Origin: DATLGB01 sp038258425
GTDB taxonomy: Bacteria; Actinomycetota; Thermoleophilia; Solirubrobacterales; Solirubrobacteraceae
Reading direction: 5' to 3'
Length of the DNA: 64,000 bases
Assembly: GCA_038258425.1 (NCBI GenBank)
Contig: JBBSPV010000010.1
Span: 1-64,000 of the forward strand
Numbering within the stretch: the first letter of the stretch is position 1; the number at the start of each line of letters is the position of its first letter. Positions 8,127-15,732 of the stretch are shown here, piece by piece. The notes beneath the pieces were generated by a model, which did not search any database, was not told the DNA's origin, and saw only the letters and a list, made by a program, of their open reading frames with translations. A program made the position numbers and the translations under genes.

Positions 8127-9008
8127 GTGCGGGCCCTCCTCGTCGCCGTCGCGGCCATGCTCGCCCTGCCGGCGGGAGCGTCCGCGGCGCCGTGCGCGCT
8201 GTTCCCGCGCTCCTGGCCGCTCAACCAGCGCGTCGACCGGCTGCCCCGGCTGGCCGGCTCGGACGCGATCGTCGCGAGCATGGGCCGCGACACGGGCGTG
8301 CATCCGGACTTCGGCACCCGCTACGGCATCCCGTACCAGACCGTCGGGCGCCGCACGCCCCGCCGGCGCCTCGCCTTCAGCTACGCCGCCGAGTCCGACC
8401 GGGTCCGCTACCCGCTGCCGCGCCGGCCGCGCGTGGAGGCCGGCGCGGACCGCCACGTCCTGCTCTGGGACCGCGGCCGCTGCCGGCTCTACGAGCTCTT
8501 CGACTTCCGCCGCGCCGGCGACCGGCTGCTCGCCGGCTCGGGGGCGCGCTGGAACCTGCGCTCGGCCCGCATGCGCCCACGAGGCTGGACGTCGGCCGAC
8601 GCCGCCGGGCTGCCCATCCTGCCGCTGCTCGCCCGCGAGCCGGAGGTCCGGCGCGGCCGTATCCGCCACGCCCTGCGGGTGACGGCCGCCCGCACGCGCC
8701 GCGGGTTCCTGTACCCGGCGCGCCACGCCGCCTCGGACGCCGACGACCCGGCCCTGCCGCGGATGGGCGAGCGGCTGCGGCTGAAGGCCTCCGTCGATCT
8801 GCACGGCCTGCCACGCCAGGCCCGGGTCGTCGCCCGCGCCATGCAGCGCTACGGCCTGGTGGTCGCCGACAACGGCGCGAACTGGTTCGTGACCGGGGCC
8901 CCGAGCCGGCGCTGGGACGACGACGGGCTGCACCGGCTCGGCGAGCTGCGCGGCTCGGACTTCGAGGCCGTCGACGCGTCCGCCCTTGCACCAAAGGGTG
9001 AACGGTGA
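8127..9008 (+). CDS. secreted protein of the same uncharacterised family, copy B
   Basis: Tandem paralogue of the preceding gene (293 aa, alignable end to end). It has a cleavable signal peptide ending in ASAA rather than a lipobox, so copy A is likely membrane-anchored and copy B released. Shared blocks include SWPLNQRVDRLP, HPDFGTRYGIPY, DRHVLLWDRGRCRLYELFD, GWTSADAAGLPILPLL, IRHALRVT, YPARHAAS, PRMGERLRLKASVD and VVADNGANWF. The GTG start is supported by TAGGCT ending 7 nt upstream, so this copy may have its own promoter. Conserved Cys residues flank the first block (CALF) and the RCRLYEL strand. Function unknown. Confidence 0.8.
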   Translation: MRALLVAVAAMLALPAGASAAPCALFPRSWPLNQRVDRLPRLAGSDAIVASMGRDTGVHPDFGTRYGIPYQTVGRRTPRRRLAFSYAAESDRVRYPLPRRPRVEAGADRHVLLWDRGRCRLYELFDFRRAGDRLLAGSGARWNLRSARMRPRGWTSADAAGLPILPLLAREPEVRRGRIRHALRVTAARTRRGFLYPARHAASDADDPALPRMGERLRLKASVDLHGLPRQARVVARAMQRYGLVVADNGANWFVTGAPSRRWDDDGLHRLGELRGSDFEAVDASALAPKGER

Positions 9009-9023
9009 TTCACTTCTTGCGGG

Positions 9024-9635
9024 ATGGCCTATCGGCAGACGGAGCGCACCCGGGCTCGCGCCGCTGACGCGCGCGAGCGCATCCTCGCGGCCGCGCACGC
9101 CCGCCTCGCGGCGGGCGGCTACGCGGCCACCGCGGTCGCCGACGTCGCCCGCCACGCCGGCGTCGCGACCGGCACGGTCTATCGCCACTTCCCGTCCAAG
9201 GCCGAGCTCGTCGCCGCCGCCTTCCGCCGGGCGGCCGGACCCGAGGTCGAGGCCGTCCGGGCGGCCGCCGCGCCCGCCCCGGGTCGCGAGCCCGCGGACC
9301 GGATCGCCGCCGGGGTCGAGACCTTCGTGCTGCGCGCGCTGGCCCAGCCGCGACGCGCCTACGCCCTGCTCGCCGAGCCAGTCGATCCGGCCGTGGAGGC
9401 GCTGCGCCTCGAGTACCGCCGCGCGTACGCCGACGTCTTCGCCAGGGTGCTGCGCGACGCCGGCACGCAGCGGCCGGCCCTGACCGCCGCGGCGCTCGTG
9501 GGCGCGCTCGGGGAGGCGCTGCTCGGCCCGCTCGCCGGAGCGCCGTCCGGCGAGGACCCCGACGAGCTCGTCGCCGCCCTGCAGGCCTTCGCCGTGTCAG
9601 CCGCCATCCCCAGGAGCCCCCGTGTCCACGCTTGA
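9024..9635 (+). CDS. TetR/AcrR-family transcriptional regulator
   Basis: 203-aa one-component repressor. The N-terminal helix-turn-helix is canonical: RERILAAAHARLAAGGYAAT, VADVARHAGVATGTVYRHF, PSKAELVAAAF (residues about 18-70). The C-terminal ligand domain is Ala-rich and unassigned. Its 3' end overlaps the start of the aidB-like gene by 14 nt, so it most probably controls that gene and is co-transcribed with it. The inducer is unknown; a fatty-acyl or alkylation-related ligand is speculation. No clear operator palindrome is visible in the 15-nt gap upstream. Confidence 0.88.
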   Translation: MAYRQTERTRARAADARERILAAAHARLAAGGYAATAVADVARHAGVATGTVYRHFPSKAELVAAAFRRAAGPEVEAVRAAAAPAPGREPADRIAAGVETFVLRALAQPRRAYALLAEPVDPAVEALRLEYRRAYADVFARVLRDAGTQRPALTAAALVGALGEALLGPLAGAPSGEDPDELVAALQAFAVSAAIPRSPRVHA

Positions 9636-11217
9636 GCAGTCCGCCCGCGACACCCACGCGGTGCGCAACCAGCCGCCGCCCTTCGAGGACGTCGACCTCT
9701 TCGCCCTCGACCTGCCCCTGCGCGAGGCCGTCGAGCGCGAGGGCGCGGCCTGGGCGGTGGACCGCCTGCACGACGCCGGGTCGGCGGCCGGGTCGGCCGA
9801 GGCGATCGAGCACGGCCGGCGGGCCGAGCGCCACGGGCCGCGGCTGGAGACGCACGACCGCTACGGGCACCGGGTGGACCGCGTGGAGTACGACCCGAGC
9901 TGGCACTGGCTGCTGCGCGGCGCCGTCGAGCGGCAGATCCCGTCGCTGCCCTGGCGCGACCCGCGGCCGGGGGCCCACGCCGCCCGCGCGGGCCTCGAGA
10001 TCCTCTGGACGCAGGCCAACGCCGGCGTGATGTGCCCCGTGTCGATGACCTACTCGGCCGTCCCGGCGCTGCGGGTCGACCCGGTCCTGGCCGCGGAGTG
10101 GGAGCCGCGCCTGACGGCGCCCGACTACGAGCGGGGCGCGCTGTGCGGGATGGCCATGACGGAGAAGCAGGGCGGCTCCGACGTCCGGGCGGGAACCACC
10201 GGGGCGCGCGAGGTCGGCGGCGGCGCGTGGGAGCTGACGGGCCACAAGTGGTTCTGCTCGCACCCGATGTGCGACGTCTTCCTGGTCCTGGCCCAGACCA
10301 GCCCCGCCGGCTCTCCCTCGTGCTTCGTCGTCGAGCGCGGCCCCGGCCTGGAGCTGCAGCGGCTCAAGGAGAAGTTCGGGACGCGCTCGCTCGCCTCGGC
10401 CGAGATCGAGTTCCGCGCCTGCCCGGCGCGGCTGCTCGGCGAGGAGGGGCGCGGCGTGGCGACGATCATCGAGATGGTCACCCACACGCGGCTGGACTGC
10501 GTGATCGGCTCGGCGGCCGGGATGCGCCGCGCCGTGGCCGAGGCCGTCTGGCACGCCCGGCACCGCAGCGCCTTCGGCGCCCGGCTCGCCGACCAGCCGC
10601 TGATGGTCAACGTGCTCGCCGACCTCGCCCTGGAGTCCGAGGCGGCGACGGCGACCGCGCTGCGCCTCGCCCGCGCCTACGACGAGGCCGACCACCCGCT
10701 GCGGCGCTTCGCCACCGCCGTGCTCAAGTACTGGGTCTGCAAGCGCGGCGTGCCGCTCACCGCGGAGGCCATGGAGTGCCTGGGCGGCAACGGCTTCGTC
10801 GACGAGGCGCCGCTGGCCACGCTCCTGCGCGACGCCCCGGTCAACGGCATCTGGGAGGGCTCGGGCAACGTCATGGCGCTCGACGTCCTGCGCGCCATGG
10901 GCCGCGAGCCGGAGGTGCTGCCGGCCTTCCTCGCCGAGTGCGAGCTCGCCCGCGGCGCCGACGCCCGCCTGGACGCCCACCTCGACGGCCTGCCGCGGAC
11001 GCTCGCCGGGCTCGCCGAGGACGCGCAGTGGCAGGCGCGGCGCGTGGTCGAGGACCTCGCCCTCGCCTTCCAGGCCTCGCTGCTCGTGCGGCACGCGCCG
11101 GGGCCGGTGGCCGACGGGTTCTGCGCCGGCCGCCTGGGCGACGCCCGCGGGCGCGCGTTCGGCACGTTGGCGCGCGGCGTGGACGGCGACGCGATCGTCG
11201 CCCGCGTCCTGCCATGA
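9622..11217 (+). CDS. aidB: AidB-like acyl-CoA dehydrogenase family flavoprotein
   Basis: FAD-dependent acyl-CoA dehydrogenase-fold protein of the AidB branch (531 aa, close to E. coli AidB). It follows AidB closely: RNQPPPFEDVDLF at the N-terminus, VMCPVSMTYSAVPAL, GMAMTEKQGGSDVRAGTT, GHKWFCSHPMCDVFLVLAQT, VTHTRLDCVIGSA, CKRGVPLTAEAMECLGGNGF and VNGIWEGSGNVMALDVLR. In E. coli AidB is induced by alkylating agents, binds DNA and may protect promoters or act on alkylating compounds; its real substrate is unsettled. The GTG start overlaps the tetR gene. Its position between ftsI and murE is unusual. Family assignment is secure; a protective role here is inferred. Confidence 0.9.
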   Translation: MSTLEQSARDTHAVRNQPPPFEDVDLFALDLPLREAVEREGAAWAVDRLHDAGSAAGSAEAIEHGRRAERHGPRLETHDRYGHRVDRVEYDPSWHWLLRGAVERQIPSLPWRDPRPGAHAARAGLEILWTQANAGVMCPVSMTYSAVPALRVDPVLAAEWEPRLTAPDYERGALCGMAMTEKQGGSDVRAGTTGAREVGGGAWELTGHKWFCSHPMCDVFLVLAQTSPAGSPSCFVVERGPGLELQRLKEKFGTRSLASAEIEFRACPARLLGEEGRGVATIIEMVTHTRLDCVIGSAAGMRRAVAEAVWHARHRSAFGARLADQPLMVNVLADLALESEAATATALRLARAYDEADHPLRRFATAVLKYWVCKRGVPLTAEAMECLGGNGFVDEAPLATLLRDAPVNGIWEGSGNVMALDVLRAMGREPEVLPAFLAECELARGADARLDAHLDGLPRTLAGLAEDAQWQARRVVEDLALAFQASLLVRHAPGPVADGFCAGRLGDARGRAFGTLARGVDGDAIVARVLP

Positions 11218-11304
11218 GCGGCGCCGCGGCCTGCGGCTACCCCGCGCTGGTGGCCGACGAGCGCGGCACCGGGCGCCGCCTGACCCGTCCGTAGACTGGC
11301 GCCC

Positions 11305-12732
11305 ATGACGCTGCGCGAGCTGCTCGGGGAGGGCCCGGAGGGCGTCGCCATCACCCAGCTCGCCTTCGACAACCGGGTCGTCGGGCCCGGGACGCTGTTC
11401 TTCTGCGTGCCCGGCTTCACCCGCGACGGCCACGACTTCGCGCCGGACGCCGTCGCCCGCGGGGCGTCCGGGCTGGTCGTCCAGCGGCCGCTGGGCCTCG
11501 GCGTGCCCGAGGTCCTCGTCGAGGACGTGCGCGCCGCCATGGCGCAGGTCGCCGCGCGGTTCTCCGGCGATCCGACCGCGCGGCTGCGCGTGGCCGGGAT
11601 CACCGGCACCAACGGCAAGACGACGACGGCGTTCCTGCTGCGCGACGTGCTCGAGGCGACGGGCACGCCGACGGGGCTCATCGGCACGGTGACCTCCGTC
11701 GTCGGCGGCGAGTCGCGTGACGTCGTCCGCACGACCCCGGAGGCGATCGACCTGCAGGCGACGTTCGCCGAGATGCACCGCCTGGGCGACACGGCGTGCG
11801 TGATGGAGGTCTCCTCCCACGCCCTGCAGCTGCACCGCGTGGGCGCGATCCACTGGGCGGTCGCCGTCTTCACGAACCTCAGCCAGGACCACCTCGACTT
11901 CCATCCCGACATGGAGGCCTACTTCCTGGCCAAGCGCGAGCTCTTCGCCGCCGCGCCGGCCGCGCGCGTGGTCAACGTCGACGACCTCCACGGGCGCCGG
12001 CTGGCGGAGGAGTTCGACTGCGTGACGGTCGCCGTCGACGCGGAGGCGGACTTCCGGGCCGTCGACGTCGCGTCTGGGGTCGGCGGCTCCGCGTTCACCG
12101 TGTGGGCGCCCGAAGGGCCGCTGGACGTCCGCATCCCGCTGCCCGGCCGCTTCAACGTCTCCAACGCGCTGTGCGCGCTCGCCGCGGCGCGGGTGCTCGG
12201 CGTGCGCGGCGACCACGCAGCCGAGGCGCTCGCGGAGGCCGGCCGCGTTCCCGGCCGCTTCGAGCCGGTCGACGAGGGCCAGCCGTTCGCCGTGCTGGTC
12301 GACTACGCGCACACGCCGGATGGCCTGGAGAACGTGCTCGAGGCCGCGCGCGGGCTCGGGTCCGGGCGGGTGCTGTGCGTGTTCGGCGCGGGCGGCGACC
12401 GCGACCGCGCGAAGCGCCCGCTGATGGGCGAGATCGCCGGGCGGCTGGCCGACGTCGCCATCGTCACCTCGGACAACCCGCGCTCGGAGGATCCGGAGGC
12501 GATCGTGGACGAGGTCGCGGCCGGCATGGCCGGGGCGCGTGCGGAGGTCGAGCGCGAGGTCGACCGCCGGCGCGCCATCGCCCGCGCCGTCGGGCTGGCC
12601 AGTGCGGGCGACGTGGTGCTCATCGCCGGCAAGGGCCACGAGCAGGGGCAGGAGTTCGAGGACGGCCGCAAGACGCCCTTCGACGACCGGATCGTCGCCG
12701 CCGAGGCGCTGCGGACGGTGTCGGCGCCGTGA
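11305..12732 (+). CDS. murE: MurE, UDP-MurNAc-tripeptide synthetase (mDAP-adding)
   Basis: Cytoplasmic ATP-dependent ligase that adds the third residue to the peptidoglycan stem peptide. It is 475 aa with the three Mur-ligase domains. The P-loop GTNGKTTT lies at 101-108, the DHLDFH motif follows SQ in the central domain, and DNPRSEDP lies at 390-397. The DNPR tetrapeptide is the signature of meso-diaminopimelate specificity, so the wall is predicted to be mDAP-type. TAGACT ends 7 nt before the ATG, suggesting a promoter restarting the dcw operon after the inserted tetR-aidB pair. The stop overlaps murF in a GTGA. Confidence 0.96.
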   Translation: MTLRELLGEGPEGVAITQLAFDNRVVGPGTLFFCVPGFTRDGHDFAPDAVARGASGLVVQRPLGLGVPEVLVEDVRAAMAQVAARFSGDPTARLRVAGITGTNGKTTTAFLLRDVLEATGTPTGLIGTVTSVVGGESRDVVRTTPEAIDLQATFAEMHRLGDTACVMEVSSHALQLHRVGAIHWAVAVFTNLSQDHLDFHPDMEAYFLAKRELFAAAPAARVVNVDDLHGRRLAEEFDCVTVAVDAEADFRAVDVASGVGGSAFTVWAPEGPLDVRIPLPGRFNVSNALCALAAARVLGVRGDHAAEALAEAGRVPGRFEPVDEGQPFAVLVDYAHTPDGLENVLEAARGLGSGRVLCVFGAGGDRDRAKRPLMGEIAGRLADVAIVTSDNPRSEDPEAIVDEVAAGMAGARAEVEREVDRRRAIARAVGLASAGDVVLIAGKGHEQGQEFEDGRKTPFDDRIVAAEALRTVSAP

Positions 12733-14027
12733 GGGACTGGAGCCCGGAGGCGGTCGCGGCGGCGGCCGCGGCGGCGCTCGTGCGGCCGCCCGCGGCGGCG
12801 ACCGGTCCCGAGCGCGTGGTCATCGACTCCCGCGAGGCGGGCGTCGGGGACCTCTTCGTCGCCCTGGCCGGGGAGCGCGTCGACGGCGGCGCGTTCGCCG
12901 CAGCCGCGCTCGCGGCCGGCACGTGGGGGGTGCTCACCACCCCGGAGCGCGCCGCGGCGCTGCCGGCCGCGGCGGGCCCCGGCGCGGTGCTCGCGGCCGC
13001 GGACCCGCTGGCGGCCCTCCAGGCCCTCGCCCGAGCCTGGCGGCGGGCGCTGGGGGTCCCGGTGATCGGGATCACCGGGTCCGTGGGCAAGACCTCGACG
13101 AAGGACGTCCTACGGGCGCTGCTGGCCCCGCAGCGCCGCGTGCACGCCAGCCGCGCCAACTTCAACACGGAGATCGGGCTGCCCCTGGAGCTGTTGCGCG
13201 CGCCCGCCGACACCGAGGTGCTCGTGCTCGAGATGGCCATGCGGGGCCCCGGCCAGATCGCCGAGCTCGCCGCCATCGCCGAGCCCGAGGTCGGCGTCGT
13301 CACCGCGCTCGGGCCGGTGCACCTCGAGCTGCTGGGCTCGATGGAGGCGATCGCCCGGGCCAAGGGCGAGCTGCTCGCGGGCGTCGCCGTGGCGGTGCTG
13401 CCCGCCGACGAGGACCGGCTGGACGCCTTCGTGCCGGCCGGCGCGCAGGTCGTTCGCTTCGGCGACGAGGAGCCGGCGCTCGACGCCCTCGAGCTGCCGT
13501 TCGCGTCGCGGCACATGCGCCGCAACGCGGCCGCCGCGCTGGCGGCGGCCCGAGCCGTCGGGGTCGAGCCGGCCGGGCGCGTGGACCTCGAGCTGTCGGC
13601 CATGCGCGGCCAGCGCGTCACCCTGCCGGGCGGGGCGGTCGTCGTGGACGACTGCTACAACGCCAATCCGTTGTCCATGCGCGCCGCCCTCGACGACCTC
13701 GCCGCCGCCGAGCCGGCACCCGGAGCCCGTCGGGTGGCGGTGCTCGGCGACATGCTCGAGCTCGGTCCGGACGAGCGGGAGCTGCACCGCGAGGTCGGTG
13801 CCCACGCCCGCGCGCGCGGCGTCGACGTGCTCGTGACCGTCGGACCGCTGGCCGCAGCGATGGCGGAGGGGTACGCGGCGCTGGGCGAGCTCCACGCCGT
13901 CGCCGACGCCGCCGAGGCGGCCGGCGTCGTGGGCGGCCTGCAGCTCGGCGAGGGCGACGTCGTGCTCGTCAAGGCCTCGCGCAGCGTGGGCCTCGAGGCC
14001 GTCACACGGGCCCTGGTGGACGCCTGA
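12729..14027 (+). CDS. murF: MurF, UDP-MurNAc-tripeptide D-Ala-D-Ala ligase
   Basis: Adds D-Ala-D-Ala to the UDP-MurNAc-tripeptide. About 432 aa from a GTG that overlaps the murE stop. Motifs: DSREAGVGDLFVALAGERVDG in the N-terminal substrate domain, P-loop ITGSVGKTSTKD near residue 115, RANFNTEIGLPL, VLEMAMRGPGQI, and VVDDCYNANPLSMRAAL in the C-terminal domain, with AVLGDMLELG. All are standard for the family. It overlaps mraY by one base (TGATG), so translation is coupled. No irregularities. Confidence 0.95.
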   Translation: MRDWSPEAVAAAAAAALVRPPAAATGPERVVIDSREAGVGDLFVALAGERVDGGAFAAAALAAGTWGVLTTPERAAALPAAAGPGAVLAAADPLAALQALARAWRRALGVPVIGITGSVGKTSTKDVLRALLAPQRRVHASRANFNTEIGLPLELLRAPADTEVLVLEMAMRGPGQIAELAAIAEPEVGVVTALGPVHLELLGSMEAIARAKGELLAGVAVAVLPADEDRLDAFVPAGAQVVRFGDEEPALDALELPFASRHMRRNAAAALAAARAVGVEPAGRVDLELSAMRGQRVTLPGGAVVVDDCYNANPLSMRAALDDLAAAEPAPGARRVAVLGDMLELGPDERELHREVGAHARARGVDVLVTVGPLAAAMAEGYAALGELHAVADAAEAAGVVGGLQLGEGDVVLVKASRSVGLEAVTRALVDA

Positions 14028-15013
14028 TGGGCGAGGTGCTGATCGGCGGCACGGCGTCCCTGCTGATCTGCGTCTTCCTGTCGCCGAAGTTCATCGAGTT
14101 CCTCCGCCTGCGCGAGTTCGGACAGCACATCCGCGAGGAGGGCCCGCAGGAGCACCACGCCAAGGCCGGCACGCCGACCATGGGCGGGCTGATCATCTTC
14201 ACGGCGATCACCATCCCGTTCCTGTTCCTCGTGCTCGCCGACCCGACGCCGGGCCCGGACCGCGCCCGCGCCCTCGGCGTCGTCGGCGTCGCCCTCGCGT
14301 GCGCGGCGCTCGGGTTCGCCGACGACTACACGAAGATCATCCGCAAGCGCTCGCTCGGCCTGCGGGGCCGGACGAAGCTCCTCGTCACGGTGCTCATCTC
14401 CATCGCCCTGTGGCTCGTGGCCACCCAGGCGGCCGGGCTGCCCGACACGCTGCGCCTGCACATCGTCGACGCGACGATCCCAGTCGGCTTCGCCTATCCG
14501 GTGATCATCTACCTCGTGCTCGCGGGCACGACCTCGGCGGTCAACCTCACGGACGGCCTCGACGGGCTCGCCGCCGGGGTCACGGCGATCGTCCTGCTCG
14601 CCTACATCGCGATCACCTTCACGACCGGCCTGTCCTCGCTCGCGCTGGCCGCCGCCTGCCTCGTCGGGGCGTGCGTCGGCTTCCTCTGGTTCAACTCGTT
14701 CCCCGCGTCGATCTTCATGGGCGACACCGGCTCGCTCGGCCTCGGGGGCGCCGTGGCGGCGATGGCGGTGATGACCCAGACGGAGCTGCTGCTCATCATC
14801 ATCGGCGGCATCTTCGTGATCGAGGCCCTGTCCGTGCTGGTGCAGGTCTTCTGGTTCCAGACCCGCGGCAAGCGCGTGTTCCTCATGGCGCCGATCCACC
14901 ACCACTTCGAGCTGCAGGCGTGGTCGGAGACGAAGATCATCCTGCGCTTCTGGATCGTCGCCGCGGTCTGCGCGGCGATCGGCTTCACGCTGTACCAGCA
15001 GTCGCAGCGGTAG
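14027..15013 (+). CDS. mraY: MraY, phospho-MurNAc-pentapeptide transferase
   Basis: Membrane enzyme that transfers phospho-MurNAc-pentapeptide to undecaprenyl phosphate, making lipid I. The 328-aa protein has about ten membrane helices. Diagnostic loops are present: KAGTPTMGG, FADDYTKIIRKRSLGLRGR (catalytic Asp pair), NLTDGLDGLAAG, FMGDTGSLGLGG and APIHHHFELQAW with the conserved His cluster. It is slightly shorter than the E. coli enzyme (360 aa), which is normal for actinobacteria. A hairpin (CCGGCC/GGCCGG, 15015-15030) follows immediately and may end this sub-operon. Confidence 0.96.
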   Translation: MGEVLIGGTASLLICVFLSPKFIEFLRLREFGQHIREEGPQEHHAKAGTPTMGGLIIFTAITIPFLFLVLADPTPGPDRARALGVVGVALACAALGFADDYTKIIRKRSLGLRGRTKLLVTVLISIALWLVATQAAGLPDTLRLHIVDATIPVGFAYPVIIYLVLAGTTSAVNLTDGLDGLAAGVTAIVLLAYIAITFTTGLSSLALAAACLVGACVGFLWFNSFPASIFMGDTGSLGLGGAVAAMAVMTQTELLLIIIGGIFVIEALSVLVQVFWFQTRGKRVFLMAPIHHHFELQAWSETKIILRFWIVAAVCAAIGFTLYQQSQR

Positions 15014-15333
15014 TCCGGCCGGGCGGCCGGCGGGGGAGCGGCCGCAGACGACCTGCGATCCAGCACCGAGCGGGGCAGCTCGTCGGTCGGTGCGCACGGA
15101 CCACGCCCCGGCCAACCCTTCGAGCACCACGCCTTCCGCGGGCCCTATAGGAGCTGATTCGCAGGCCGAGGGCGAGCCCCAAGGGTGACCGCGCTCGCTC
15201 CCCGGCCCCCTCACCGGCCGGCGGGGGAGCGCAACGAATCTGCATCGGCCCACAGCCGATCGCGTGACGGCAGCCGGAAACCGGCCGGCGCCGTGGCAGC
15301 CTCGCCGGACACGGAACCGACGAGGAGGACCCG
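15014..15333. other. 320-nt intergenic gap with a short direct repeat and inverted repeats
   Basis: No gene is supported here. It holds a 6-bp hairpin right after mraY (15015-15020 with 15025-15030), two copies of a 17-bp direct repeat containing GGCCGGCGGGGGAGCG (at 15025 and 15216), and an inverted repeat GCTCCCC/GGGGAGC (15197-15203 with 15224-15230) built on the second copy. The end carries a very good ribosome site, GAGGAGG, for the next gene. The repeats may be terminator-like or protein-binding. Confidence 0.4.
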
Positions 15334-15648
15334 ATGGACGAGCAGCTGCTGCTGGAGACGCTGGAGGCGATCCCGGAGGGCCACTGGGCCTCCTACGGCG
15401 ACGTCGCGCGGGCTGCGGGGGGGACGGACCGGCACGCGCGTGCGCTCAACCGGCGCTTCATCCGCACGACGGCCGGCGGCGCCCACCGGGTGCTGAAGTC
15501 CGACGGCACGGTCGGGGCCACCGCGCTCGGCGATCCGGAGGCGGTCCGGCGCCGGCTCGAGGGCGAGGGCCTCGAGTTCGAGGGCGGCCGGGCCGATCCG
15601 CACCGGCGGGTGCGACCCGAGCCGGCGTCCGCGGCCGCGGCGGCCTGA
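15334..15648 (+). CDS. alkyltransferase-like (ATL) protein without active-site Cys
   Basis: 104-aa protein with the DNA-binding fold of O6-alkylguanine-DNA alkyltransferases: AIPEGHWASYGDVARAAGG, then an Arg-rich recognition stretch (RALNRRFIRTT), GAHRVLKSDGTVG and EGEGLEFEGG. The catalytic PCHR motif is replaced by GAHR, so it cannot accept an alkyl group. ATL proteins of this kind bind alkylated guanines and hand them to nucleotide excision repair. A strong GAGGAGG ribosome site precedes the ATG. It sits alone between mraY and murD. Family assignment is from motif layout and is fairly secure; the repair role is inferred. Confidence 0.78.
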   Translation: MDEQLLLETLEAIPEGHWASYGDVARAAGGTDRHARALNRRFIRTTAGGAHRVLKSDGTVGATALGDPEAVRRRLEGEGLEFEGGRADPHRRVRPEPASAAAAA

Positions 15649-15732
15649 GCCGGCGCCACCAGGGCGCCCCCGCCGTGCGCGCCGTTGCTGGGCGTGCCAC
15701 CGCCGCGCCGGGCGTCCGCTTCAATGGCGCCC

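Noticed and set aside
9010..12639. 1209-codon minus-strand open frame opposite aidB and murE
   Set aside because: Both plus-strand genes are complete and recognisable; the antisense frame shows no family motif and poor codon bias.
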